The notes below the pieces were generated by a model. That model made no database searches and was not told the DNA's origin. It worked only from the letters and a program-made list of their open reading frames with translations. Of a stretch of DNA of 64,000 bases, positions 12,274-20,755 are shown one piece after another (the stretch's first letter is position 1; the number at the start of each line of letters is the position of its first letter). The DNA comes from Poa pratensis (taxonomy: Eukaryota; Streptophyta; Magnoliopsida; Poales; Poaceae): the NCBI GenBank assembly GCA_947311845.1, contig CAMZMU010000027.1, positions 76,980,825 through 77,044,824 on the forward strand. Reading direction: 5' to 3'. The translations under genes and the position numbers were made by a program.

Positions 12274-12442
12274 TCCCCGGCAACGGCGCCAGAAAAAGTA
12301 TTCTGGAGCGTAGTTGACGGGAATGCAAGACTTCCAGAAGCACCTCCTATCTCCCCGTCAACGGCGCCAGAAAAAGTGGAGCTGTTGTTGGGGAAGCAAA
12401 CTTCTGAGCAGAAACAACTCGACCTCCCCGGCAACGGTGCCA
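12274..12442 (-). repeat. Tandem triplicated primer-binding site region of element E
   Basis: The sequence TCCCCGGCAACGGCGCCA, identical to the 3' end of plant tRNA-Asp(GUC) plus CCA, is present perfectly at 12274-12291. Single-mismatch copies follow at 12352-12369 and 12425-12442, each followed by GAAAAAGT. The units are 78 and 73 bp long and similar throughout. Only the last lies at the normal distance (11 bp) from the LTR; the perfect copy is the farthest. The functional primer-binding site is therefore uncertain. Confidence 0.85.
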
Positions 12443-12453
12443 GAAAAAGTGCT

Positions 12454-14050
12454 TGATGCGTGTAAAGTCACATGTCCGTTGGAAACCCCAAGAGGAAGGT
12501 ATGATGAGTGCAGCAGCAAGTTTTCCCTCAGTATGAAACCAAGGTTATCGAACCAGTAGGAGATCGAAGTTGCTTCGAAGGTGTCAACGGCGTCAGAAAA
12601 AGTGTGGTGATGAAGGGATGGTCTGACTCGTCGACTTGGAACCTGCACACAACAATCAAACTACTTTGCCCCAACGAAACAGTGAGGGTGTCAATCTCAC
12701 CGGCTTGCTAAAAATAAAGGATTAGACGTATAGTGTGGAAAATGATGTTTGCTTGCAGAGAATGTAAAAGAACAATGATTGTAGTAGGTTGTATTTCAGA
12801 TGTAAAAGAATGGACCGGGGTCCACAGTTCACTAGTGGTGTCTCTCCATAATAAGATACTAACATGCTGGGTAAACAAATTACAGTTGGGCAATTGACAA
12901 ATAGAGAGGGCATAACAATGCACATACATGTCATGATGATTACTATGAGATTTACCTGGGCATTACGACAAAGTACACAGACCGCCATCCAGCATGCATC
13001 TGTGTCTAAATAGTCCACCTTCAGGTTAGCATCCGCACCCTTCCAGTATTAAGTTGCAAGCAATAGACAATTGCATTAAGTATGGTGCATAATGTAAACA
13101 ACACTAATATCCTTAGACAAAGCATTGCTGTTTTACCCCTAGTAGCAACAGCACATCCACAACCTTAGAACTTTCTGTCACTGTCCCAGATTAAATGGAG
13201 GCATGAATCTACTATCTAGCATAAATACTCCCTCTTGGAGTTACAAGCATAAACTTGGCCAGAGCCTACACTAATAACGGAGAGCATGCAAGATCATAAA
13301 CAACACATATATGATAGATCAATAATCAACTTGACATAGTATTCAATATCCATCGGATCCCAACAAATACAACATGTAGCATTACAATAAGATGATATTG
13401 ATCATGATAGGCAGCTCACAAGATCTAAACATGATGGCACAAAAGGAGAAGACAACCATCTAGATACTGCTATGGACCTGTAGTCCAGGGATGAACTACT
13501 CACGTATCACTCCGGAGGCAGGCATGGCGATGTAGAGCCCTCCGGTGATGATTCCCCTTTCCGGCAGGGTGCCGAAGGAGAACTTCTGAACCCCCCGAGT
13601 TAGGGTTGATGGCGGCGGCAGAGGATGTTTTCTGGAATAATGGCTTGGTGTTTTAGGGTTTTCGCGTCGGGAGGAATAAATAGGCGAAGGGGCGACGTCG
13701 GTGGAGGCGCGGGGCCCGCTCCCCATAGGCTGGCACGGCAGGGGCCCCACCCGCGCCGCCATGTGGGGAGGCCGCCCTGCTGTCCCCCTTCGTCTCTCCT
13801 TCGGACTTCTGGAACGTGTGGGAAAAATAGGCATCTGAGATTTTGTTTCATCCAATTCCGACAATATTTCCAGAACAGCTTTTCTGAAACCAAAAACAGC
13901 AGAAAACAGGAACTGGCACCGTGGCATCTTGTTAATAGGTTAGTTCCAGAAAATGCATAAAAATGCTATGAAGTGTGAATAAACCATGTAGCTATTGGTA
14001 TAAAACTAGCTTGGAACATAAGAAATTATAGATACGTTGGAGACGTATCA
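12454..14050 (-). repeat. 5' LTR of element E
   Basis: The 1597 bp LTR starts TGATGCGTGT and ends ACGTATCA. It matches 7101-8701 over its length with scattered substitutions and small indels. The TATA-like CTATTTATT is at 13675-13683 on the minus strand. The internal fossil primer-site copy is at 12583-12602. Confidence 0.9.
13675..13683 (-). promoter_or_regulatory. TATA-like box in the 5' LTR of element E
   Basis: CTATTTATT on the minus strand is at the same LTR position as 8326-8334. This is the copy that would drive element transcription. Confidence 0.45.
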
Positions 14051-14686
14051 ATCTCCTCCAATCCCTGTGAAAAAACTTCAAAACACCATTTCTCCCATTT
14101 TCTTTTCTGTGGGGTGTATTAGTAGTGATAAACAAAGAGGTTTCTTGCTGCATATAATCCTCAAACAAATCATCATAACAATGTACAGAAAGTATATAAT
14201 GTTTTATGCCTACTTATAAACTCATTTGAATCAGAAAGACTCAAGATAAAAGTTCAAAACATGCATAAAACAAAATGGGACAGAATCTGTCCAGAAAAAC
14301 AGCAGCAACAAAACGTATTTTTCTACCCTACCAAAATTTGCTGAAAAATTCTGCAAACATTCATGCATATAGAGGATGAAAAGTTGCAACTACAGTTCAA
14401 ATATGAGCTCATTCGGAGTTACACAATAAGAATTAAAAATCATACCGTGCACAGATTCGTGCAGAAATAAATCTCCGAACGCTATAAGCAACTTTTCAAG
14501 ACCAAAATGGGTAAAACTTGGCACTTTATTAAAAACTCTAGAAACTATTAAAAACAAACTCTCTTGATACAGCAAGAGGACACAAAGAAAATTTCACATA
14601 AAAAATAACCGGATTGCCTCCCGCAAAGCGCTTTCTTTATAGCCATATAGCTAGGCTTCTTACTTGTTGTTTAATGAAGATGAAGC
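14051..14686 (-). other. Non-coding internal region of element C, part 2
   Basis: This continues part 1 across the E insertion and matches 59376 to about 60040 of element D and the reverse of about 44850-45490 of F. It holds the conserved hairpin block at 14609-14656, just past the gag stop. Homology to D ends near 14737, inside the start of the gag frame's tail. No protein is supported. Confidence 0.7.
14609..14656 (-). other. Conserved stop-proximal hairpin block, element C copy
   Basis: The minus strand reads GCCTAGCTATATGGC, then palindrome AAAGCGCTTT, then CGGG-AGGCAA-TCCG. The stem pairs as C-G, G-C, G-C and a G-U wobble. The block begins about 30 bp beyond the gag stop at 14687. Confidence 0.55.
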
Positions 14687-16003
14687 TCATGAGGGAGCTT
14701 GAATGATGTGCCCCTCTTCCTTGGGAAGTGTTCCATGCACTATACCTGGGTCCCATGGTGCTCTCCAACCGGTCAAAATAATAGTCAAGTTGAAACCTAG
14801 TTGAGAGAAACATAAAACACAAAAGTAATAACAACGAAGTCTAACTTTCTTCCTATGCATTGGCATTTTGTATGTGAATAAATCACCATAATTAGAAGTT
14901 TCCCAATGCATATTATCAATATTTGTTTGCAGCATATAGTTATTAGTAAAATAAAGAGGGTTCTTATCACCTCCTCTTTCATAATAGTTGCAAGTAGTAG
15001 AAATAAATTCAACCATATAACCACAAGAATCATTCAACTTACATAATTTAGGCACATAAAGAGGATTATTAAATTTATCTTGGAATTCATTAGCATGCTT
15101 CCCTCTTTCAAAATAGTTATCAAGATCAATATCAAGTTTAATATCATGGTTGCAACAAAGATTTGGAACTAAAAATAATTGCAAACCACATAAGTATTTC
15201 TCAACATAAGCAAATTTCTCCTCTATGGTGTTATTAGGAGAATTCAAGAACAAAGTAGGACTCTTATTAGTAAGAGTATTTTCACAAACAGCAAGTATAT
15301 CATTTTTATCCTCACATAAAGTAGTAACAAGTTCTAAATATGGAGGATTATCAATAAGCATAGGACCATCATCTAAAGCATTATCATATAACATATTTAA
15401 GCAACACTCCTCATTATTATCGATAAGTTTACTAACAAAAGGTTTTTGAGTTTGAGTGTTACTATCACATGTTGATGGTGAAGTTGGGGGATCCAACTCT
15501 TCATTCTCCAGTTGTTCATCTTTTTCAGCATCTTCTTGAGATTGCATGGGCATCCCCAAGCTTAGGTTTTTATCCTCTTCTTCACATTCTTCCTGCAAAA
15601 TATTAGTACTTTCTTGGGGAGTAAAATATTTAAGAAAAACCTCCCTCAAAATACTCCAATCAGTTTTCACATCTTCATCCAAAGACATGTACCAATCACG
15701 AGCATTACCAGATAAAGACAAATATAATAGCTTCCTTTTTATTTGATCATCAGAAATACCAGGAAGCCTAAATAAACCACATATTTCATCAATTGTTTCT
15801 ATGTGTTCACATGCAGACTTAGTTCCATTCCCTGTAAATGGTTTGTTCATAACTCTTTTAACATGGCCAATGGGAACTTTAAATCTCACTTTAGGTACCT
15901 CAGACACAGTAGTTTCAACCACTTTAGCAGTAGTGGCACAAGCACTTTCATATAAAGCAAGATGCAGCGATGCATGATTCATAAAAGTCATAAACCTCCC
16001 CAA
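14687..16003 (-). CDS. Element C gag-like protein (438 aa)
   Basis: This is the one intact reading frame of element C. Residues about 60-135 resemble the Ty3/gypsy gag core: 'IGHVKRVMNKPFTGNG' leads into 'KRKLLYLSLSGNARDWY' and 'ILREVFLKYFTP', matching the usual motif in which a Leu-rich helix precedes an A/W-rich turn and a 'F...F' helix. The rest is acidic and low in recognisable motifs, and no CCHC knuckle or protease is seen. The N-terminus may be truncated relative to full Athila Gag. It differs from the gag of element D in nearly every position, although the DNA downstream is shared. It should assemble particles only if partner enzymes are supplied. Confidence 0.65.
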   Translation of the reverse strand: MGRFMTFMNHASLHLALYESACATTAKVVETTVSEVPKVRFKVPIGHVKRVMNKPFTGNGTKSACEHIETIDEICGLFRLPGISDDQIKRKLLYLSLSGNARDWYMSLDEDVKTDWSILREVFLKYFTPQESTNILQEECEEEDKNLSLGMPMQSQEDAEKDEQLENEELDPPTSPSTCDSNTQTQKPFVSKLIDNNEECCLNMLYDNALDDGPMLIDNPPYLELVTTLCEDKNDILAVCENTLTNKSPTLFLNSPNNTIEEKFAYVEKYLCGLQLFLVPNLCCNHDIKLDIDLDNYFERGKHANEFQDKFNNPLYVPKLCKLNDSCGYMVEFISTTCNYYERGGDKNPLYFTNNYMLQTNIDNMHWETSNYGDLFTYKMPMHRKKVRLRCYYFCVLCFSQLGFNLTIILTGWRAPWDPGIVHGTLPKEEGHIIQAPS

Positions 16004-16093
16004 GCTTAGATGATTGCAAAATATAAAACAAGTTAAAGAAACCTCCCCAAGCTTAGTTTAGTGCACACAAGAATAGAATCTTAAGCGCTACGC

Positions 16094-16111
16094 TCCCCGG
16101 CAACGGCGCCA
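16094..16111 (-). promoter_or_regulatory. tRNA-Asp primer-binding site of element C
   Basis: The plus strand reads TCCCCGGCAACGGCGCCA, the 3' end of plant tRNA-Asp(GUC) with CCA, so the element's RNA (minus strand) is complementary to that tRNA. It lies 10 bp from the LTR start at 16122. It is not a tRNA gene. Confidence 0.9.
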
Positions 16112-16121
16112 GAAAAGTACT

Positions 16122-17494
16122 TGATTACCCCCAAGAGCAGGGGATCACTATAACACCTCTCAATGTGGAAGTAAGGTATCGACCCGCAGGAGCAAGAAGG
16201 AAAAGTTATATATTCCCTACAACGAAAGTGTCACAAGTTTTAGTTAATCATGCACTAAACAAGTTTAAAGAACAAGGTGGTTGATTTAATGAATGGAAGT
16301 TTAATGTAACAAAACAAGAATGTAAAAGTGTCCCAATCCTCTTCAATGCAAGAGGACAAGACAAGATTTTCTCTTATAGGAACAATGGACATGGGTTCAT
16401 GGGTTCACTTAATCCTCTCTCTCTCATCTACGGTGATTATCATGTTATAGATAAAGTACACACAATTGTCATGTTTTAATGGTAGCTTTTATAATGGTTA
16501 TCTGTCCTAAAACACATAGTTGAAATAAGTACTCATTTGTGTTGCTAGGTCACCCTCGTAAGGCTAGCGTAGTTGTTGTCACTCCCACATCATACTCTTC
16601 CTTTTTACCCCCAGATAAAGGATGTTGGGCAGTACTGTGTCACTCAATACCTATGCCGTGTCACATCGGCCATCCCGTACCCACATACATCATACTTCTT
16701 AAAGAACAATATTCTATCAAAGTATGACAAGTCATAAAAGTTCCAACACAACAGTAAATGCATAACAAATCATCTCATACCACAATATCCACCATAAGAA
16801 TTACATAGATGACCGTAATCATGTTCAGCAGCTCATACGGTACTAATTAGTGAAGCACAAAGAGAGGAGAGATACATAAGTTACCACCACAAACCCATAG
16901 TCCAGAGGGTGGACTACTCCCCCTTCATCATGGAGATGGTGGAGAAGTCGTTGGAGAAGGTGGAGACCACCCGGCAGCGCCCCGCCGGAGTTTTCCCCCT
17001 CCAATCTACAGCTCCAGATCTTTGTTTTCATGTTTCTGTGATATGGCGGCGCTTGTTTTCGAGAACGCCGTGGGACTTCTTTTATAGACGTTTTTAGGTC
17101 AAGACGAAGGCGGTGGAGAAAAGATCGACGGCTGCGGAGCCTCGAGGGCCAAGATGGTGGGCCCCACGCGGCCAGGTACAGTGGCCGCATGGGCCACCCC
17201 CTTTTGGCCCTCCGGCCTCCGTTTGCTTGCTTCCTTCGCTCACAAGTCTTCCTCCTTCCAAAATAATGACGCGTGTATTTTTCCAGATTTTTTTGACGTC
17301 GTTTGGGTCCCTGAAACTTAAAAGGAAAAAATAGGGTTTTCTGCCTGCGCATAGTTAATTCCATAAAAATAGGAAATAAATATTTTATTTCCAAAAATCA
17401 TTATATAACAGTGGTATAACCCTTATATGATGCAAATATGATTGGAATATAAGTGATATAGTGCAAAGTTCATGTATGCATTTTACATGCATCA
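16122..17494 (-). repeat. 5' LTR of element C (1373 bp, mosaic)
   Basis: The ends are TGATTACCCCC and ACATGCATCA. The half from about 16787 to 17494, including the TATA box CTATAAAAG at 17079-17087 (minus), is homologous to the LTRs of D and F. The other half (16122 to about 16780) is unrelated to them but is repeated at 5099-5755. Confidence 0.9.
17079..17087 (-). promoter_or_regulatory. TATA box in the 5' LTR of element C
   Basis: CTATAAAAG on the minus strand is conserved at 43185-43193, 47639-47647, 57216-57224 and 62959-62967 in the related LTRs of F and D. It is a good core-promoter match by sequence. Confidence 0.65.
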
Positions 17495-17499
17495 CACCC

Positions 17500-20150
17500 C
17501 TATTTGCTGCTTGTAGCGCCCTCTGAATCTCATTGTTCTTCCATCTGTTAAGATCTGCACACTGAGCCAATGAGTGATTTGACGGCTTACCATTCCTGCT
17601 GTGACGAGGACACGGCATTCTAACGCCTCTTCCGTACTCATGGGTCGTGGTCCATTGAAACTGTTGTAACCTCCACTATTTCCTCTGTTATCATTATAGC
17701 CTCCATTGTTTCCTTTATTTCCATCATTGTATCCACCATCAGTCCTGGGCCTCTGAAACCCGGTATTTGTGTTTGCCACGAACTCTGAACTTCCATCATT
17801 GTGCCCTCTCTTGTGCGAGTTGTTGTTGTTGCTATTATTGTTGTTCCTACCATTGTTTGTCGGGTTTTTGCCCTTTCCTTCCTCAGGATCATCTTGCGTC
17901 TTATCCGTTGCAGCATGCTTGTTACAGGCCTCCAATAAATCGGCCATCGTGATAGGTTTGCCCTTGTGACTCTCTTTCAGGCGCCCCAGCTTCTGGACCA
18001 AAGGTGTATAGCTACATGTCTTCTCCAACGTCGAGATTGCATCCTTCGGTTCAATTCCAGATGATGAGTGCAAAATTTCCACGACCCGGTCCATCCAGGG
18101 CCGGATTGACTCTCCCTTCCTCTGAAAACAACGATCGAGGTCTTCAAGCGAAAACAGACGCTTGCTCGTGCCCCAGAAGTGCTTGATAAAGATTGCCTTA
18201 AGCTCTGACCAGGTGTTGATCGATCTCTTCGGTAAATTCTCGAACCACAATTTTGCTGCACCATCACTCATCATCAAATACATGTAATTTGCACACACGT
18301 TCTCTGTCGTATTGCGAATACACATTGCCATCTCATAACTACTCAACCAACTTGCCGGGTCCATGCTTGGCTCATAATTGGCCACTTTACTTGGTTCTTT
18401 TAACTTCTCAGGAAAAGGCTCGGATCTGATCGATTCTGATAAACACTTAGGCCCGGCTAACCCGGAACCTCCAGCTTGAAGATTTGGACCCGGTGAACTC
18501 GCCGATACTGCGGGTGGAACAACTTGTGCTGGAACTACTACTGGAGCCGGGACGACCGGGTGAACACTCGCGGCTCGCCCTGCTCTTGACCTGTTCACGA
18601 TCTGCTGCGCGAGTGAAACTGCAGGAGCCGGCTGGTACTGCTGAATATTTTGCTGAGGCTGTTGAACGTTGTGCTGACCCGGCACAACTGGCCCGGCCTG
18701 TGGTGGCAGCATCTCCCCATGTCTACTGTGTGTACGTTTGCTGCTGTAAGGTGTTGAGTCCAATGCGCTCTTGTTTTTGGAATACTGGCCTTGCTGCACC
18801 ACGGCCGTGCGTAACATATCGATGGCTCTCCGAACTTCTAACTCCGCAGGTGAGTTTCCCAACGGGATACGATCAAGTGCTAGAGTTGCTGCATAAACGT
18901 TATCCGCCGGTTTAGAAAAGTGACCTTCTGGCGTGTGATACCTCGGTGCTGTTGCGACATGACCCGGATTTCCCCCGGCTCCTCCGGTGGGCAAACCCGG
19001 CGATCATCCGGTTGGACCAACTGTTGTTCCCGGGTTTCGGTTCACCCCTGCACTTGTTCTAACTATAGGTGCCGCCTGTACCGCACCAATGGGTTGATCC
19101 ACTGGGGTTCTAAACAGTACTACTGGTTGTATGATATTTTTCTAGGAGCCGGCCGGCTCTGATGTCTTCTCTGATGTTGCATGGTCAAATCGTTCTGGCG
19201 AGCTTGTAACATCTCCTCGTTCTGCCTCAAGCGATTCTCTCTTTCCTCGATCTATTTTGCTCTTGCTACAATTTGTTGTTCATAAGCCACCGCGTTCCGC
19301 CGGGTCTGCTCCAAAGCTCTGCGCGTGGTGTCCAACTCCATAGCACGGGCTGCCGCGTTCTCCGGCGTGATGATTCTTGTAAGCGCCGTTTGGTCCAAAA
19401 CCAAGCCGTTGTTGAACAAAGCCGGCGCTTGTGCCGGGTTAGGTGTGACTTCTCCCTGGGCCCGGTTATTCAGGAAACCAAAAGAATTTCTGTACTGTGC
19501 TCGGCTTTCACTTTCCTCCGAGACTGATGCGATCTCCCCATCCACCGGCCTTTGATTTAACTCGAGCACCGGTTTTGCTGTTGTTGGTCGTTGATATTCG
19601 GTGGGGGTGCAGCTCCTGACCCCCCCAGTTCCCAAAGCAAGATCCAAGTTCGTCGATGGGGCCGTGTAAACCGCTACCCTTCGGATTGGACCCGGATAGG
19701 ACTCTACCTCGGACTGATCTTCATCTTCCTCTTCTTCTGGGTCATACCCATACCTTCCATCAAGCAGGGCCAAGATCGATTCCTTGTCGTCCTCGCTGCC
19801 TGGTGCGTCACCCGGGATCCGTGCCGGGTTTACCGACTGTTCCACGTGTCTGACCACCAGATCCGTATGATCAGCTATTCCATGGATTCTTCCCCATCTG
19901 ATTGGACAAGGGTAGCAGCTCCTGACACAGAATCATATTCTTGATTACTAGCAGATCCGGTTGCATGAATCATACCAACAAAAACATTAATCTGGCCAAT
20001 TGGAATAACATCACCTGATTCAAGCAGATCTGACTCCGGCCACCAGCCAGAGTCATCGATGATGTGTTCTCTTTCCATGTTGATGATGATCTGGCCTACC
20101 ACCAGATTCTTCATACCTTCCAGCGCAGCTCCCTTGATGATGACACTCTT
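17500..20150 (-). pseudogene. Element B gag (Tat lineage), frameshifted
   Basis: Three minus-strand frames in succession encode the Gag of B: about 20150-19875, 19857-19252 and 18994-17500. The last holds the Retrotrans_gag core near residues 195-330 ('EPSMDPASWLSSYEMAM', 'AAKLWFENLPKRSINTW', 'ELKAIFIKHFWGT'). It is followed by a long Asn/Gly-rich tail ('NNGRNNNNSNNNNSHKRG' and repeated 'GGYND') where a nucleic-acid-binding region is expected. The second frame contains an acidic 'EEEEDEDQ' run and a predicted helical region. Stops and frame changes near 19870 and 19000-19250 make it non-functional. Element C interrupts the C-terminus at 17494. The Asn-rich run is encoded by a degenerate trinucleotide repeat. 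Confidence 0.8.
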
Positions 20151-20159
20151 GGCCGCAGG

Positions 20160-20176
20160 CCCCACGGTGGGCGCCA
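20160..20176 (-). promoter_or_regulatory. tRNA-Lys primer-binding site of element B
   Basis: The plus strand CCCCACGGTGGGCGCCA equals the 3' end of plant tRNA-Lys(CUU) with CCA. It lies 2 bp from the LTR start at 20179. A different primer tRNA from the Athila-like elements (Asp) and element J (Arg) supports B being a separate lineage. Confidence 0.85.
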
Positions 20177-20178
20177 AA

Positions 20179-20755
20179 TGTCGTGGGGTTGTCACGGCAT
20201 GTGTTACCATAGGGTAACTTTGAGTTGGGGGCCAGGTGAAACTGGTGTTAGGAAGATTATTTAGCGCAGAGGGGATAAAGAATTTACCCTGGTTCGGCCT
20301 CTCCATGGAGATAAAGACCTACTTCCATCTACTCTATTATTAATCTCAATATCGATAACCCGGCTACAACAACAGAGCCGGATCTCGATTAGGGTTACAA
20401 TATTTCTCTCTCGCGGGACTTGTGAAATATGAAAAGCCTCCCCTAAACTGAGACCCGGGAGCCCCTTATATAGGTATCGGGTCTCCTGGTGTCTTTACAT
20501 GGTAATTCCAGGTTCTACCCATACTTGAAATTTTACTCTACTTCTCCCTCTTCGTGACCTCCAAGTCTTGGACTCTATGACGTTTACCGCCTCCGGGTCT
20601 TCTAGATCTTTCCTTCTATAGGCCAGGTTACCGCCAGATGTTCCGGCCCATGTCTGAATCCAGCCCATGATAAAGAAAGCAGGCCAAGCCCGGCCTCCTG
20701 CCTGGCGGGTCTTCTTTCACCTTCATAGGCATACCGGGTTATCTTTCCCCCAACA
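20179..20755 (-). repeat. 5' LTR of element B (577 bp)
   Basis: The LTR starts TGTCGTGGGG beside the primer-binding site and ends CCCCCAACA against LINE H. A TATA box CTATATAAGG is on the minus strand near 20465-20475, with a pyrimidine-rich leader following. Its 3' partner is outside the window. Confidence 0.8.
20465..20475 (-). promoter_or_regulatory. TATA box in the LTR of element B
   Basis: CCTATATAAGG on the minus strand is about 285 bp from the primer-site end of the LTR. It would start transcription toward gag. Predicted from sequence only. Confidence 0.55.

Larger units (their letters stand above)
7101..14050 (-). mobile_element. Element E: complete non-autonomous Athila-like LTR retrotransposon (Sabrina/WHAM-like)
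   Basis: E is 6950 bp with TG/CA ends, two nearly full-length LTRs (7101-8701 and 12454-14050) and a perfect duplication ATCTC (7096-7100, 14051-14055). Removing it restores continuous element C sequence, confirmed by the uninterrupted counterpart in D near 59375. The minus strand carries a tRNA-Asp primer-binding region, a short gag and about 2.7 kb of non-coding sequence, then a polypurine tract at 8704-8717. No protease or pol is present. The LTR resembles a very common Triticeae family recalled as Sabrina/WHAM; that family name is from memory and should be searched. The two LTRs differ at a few positions per hundred bases by eye. Confidence 0.92.
5099..17494 (-). mobile_element. Element C: non-autonomous Athila-like LTR retrotransposon, itself split by E
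   Basis: C is bounded by TGATTACCC and TGCATCA ends with a perfect 5 bp duplication, CACCC (5094-5098, 17495-17499). On the minus strand it has a 1373 bp 5' LTR (16122-17494), a tRNA-Asp primer-binding site, a gag-like ORF (14687-16003) and a non-coding 3' half. The 3' half is interrupted by E at 7101-14050. The 3' LTR survives only as 5099-5755. No protease, reverse transcriptase or integrase is present, so C depended on proteins supplied in trans. Its U3/R half and its 3' internal half match element D, while its U5, primer-site region and gag do not. The mosaic is described in the findings. Confidence 0.9.
4405..20755 (-). mobile_element. Element B: Tat-lineage Ty3/gypsy retrotransposon, split by C and cut by A
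   Basis: On the minus strand it runs from a 577 bp 5' LTR (20179-20755) through a tRNA-Lys primer-binding site, gag (about 20150-17500) and protease (5098-4405), where element A interrupts it. The part with reverse transcriptase, integrase and 3' LTR must lie left of the window. Element C (5099-17494) separates gag from protease, with CACCC duplicated at 5094-5098 and 17495-17499. Removing C joins the gag tail to the Gly/Pro-rich segment before the protease. The 5' LTR borders LINE H; ATACA at 20756-20760 is the candidate target duplication, but its partner is not in view. The gag and protease resemble the RIRE2/Retand part of the Tat lineage. Confidence 0.85.

Noticed and set aside
12274..12442. 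CRISPR-like array of regularly spaced repeats
   Set aside because: The repeats are primer-binding sites with similar, not unique, spacers in a plant retrotransposon.
17660..17890. Asn-rich trinucleotide run as an independent microsatellite or prion-like host gene
   Set aside because: It is the C-terminal tail of the B gag frame.
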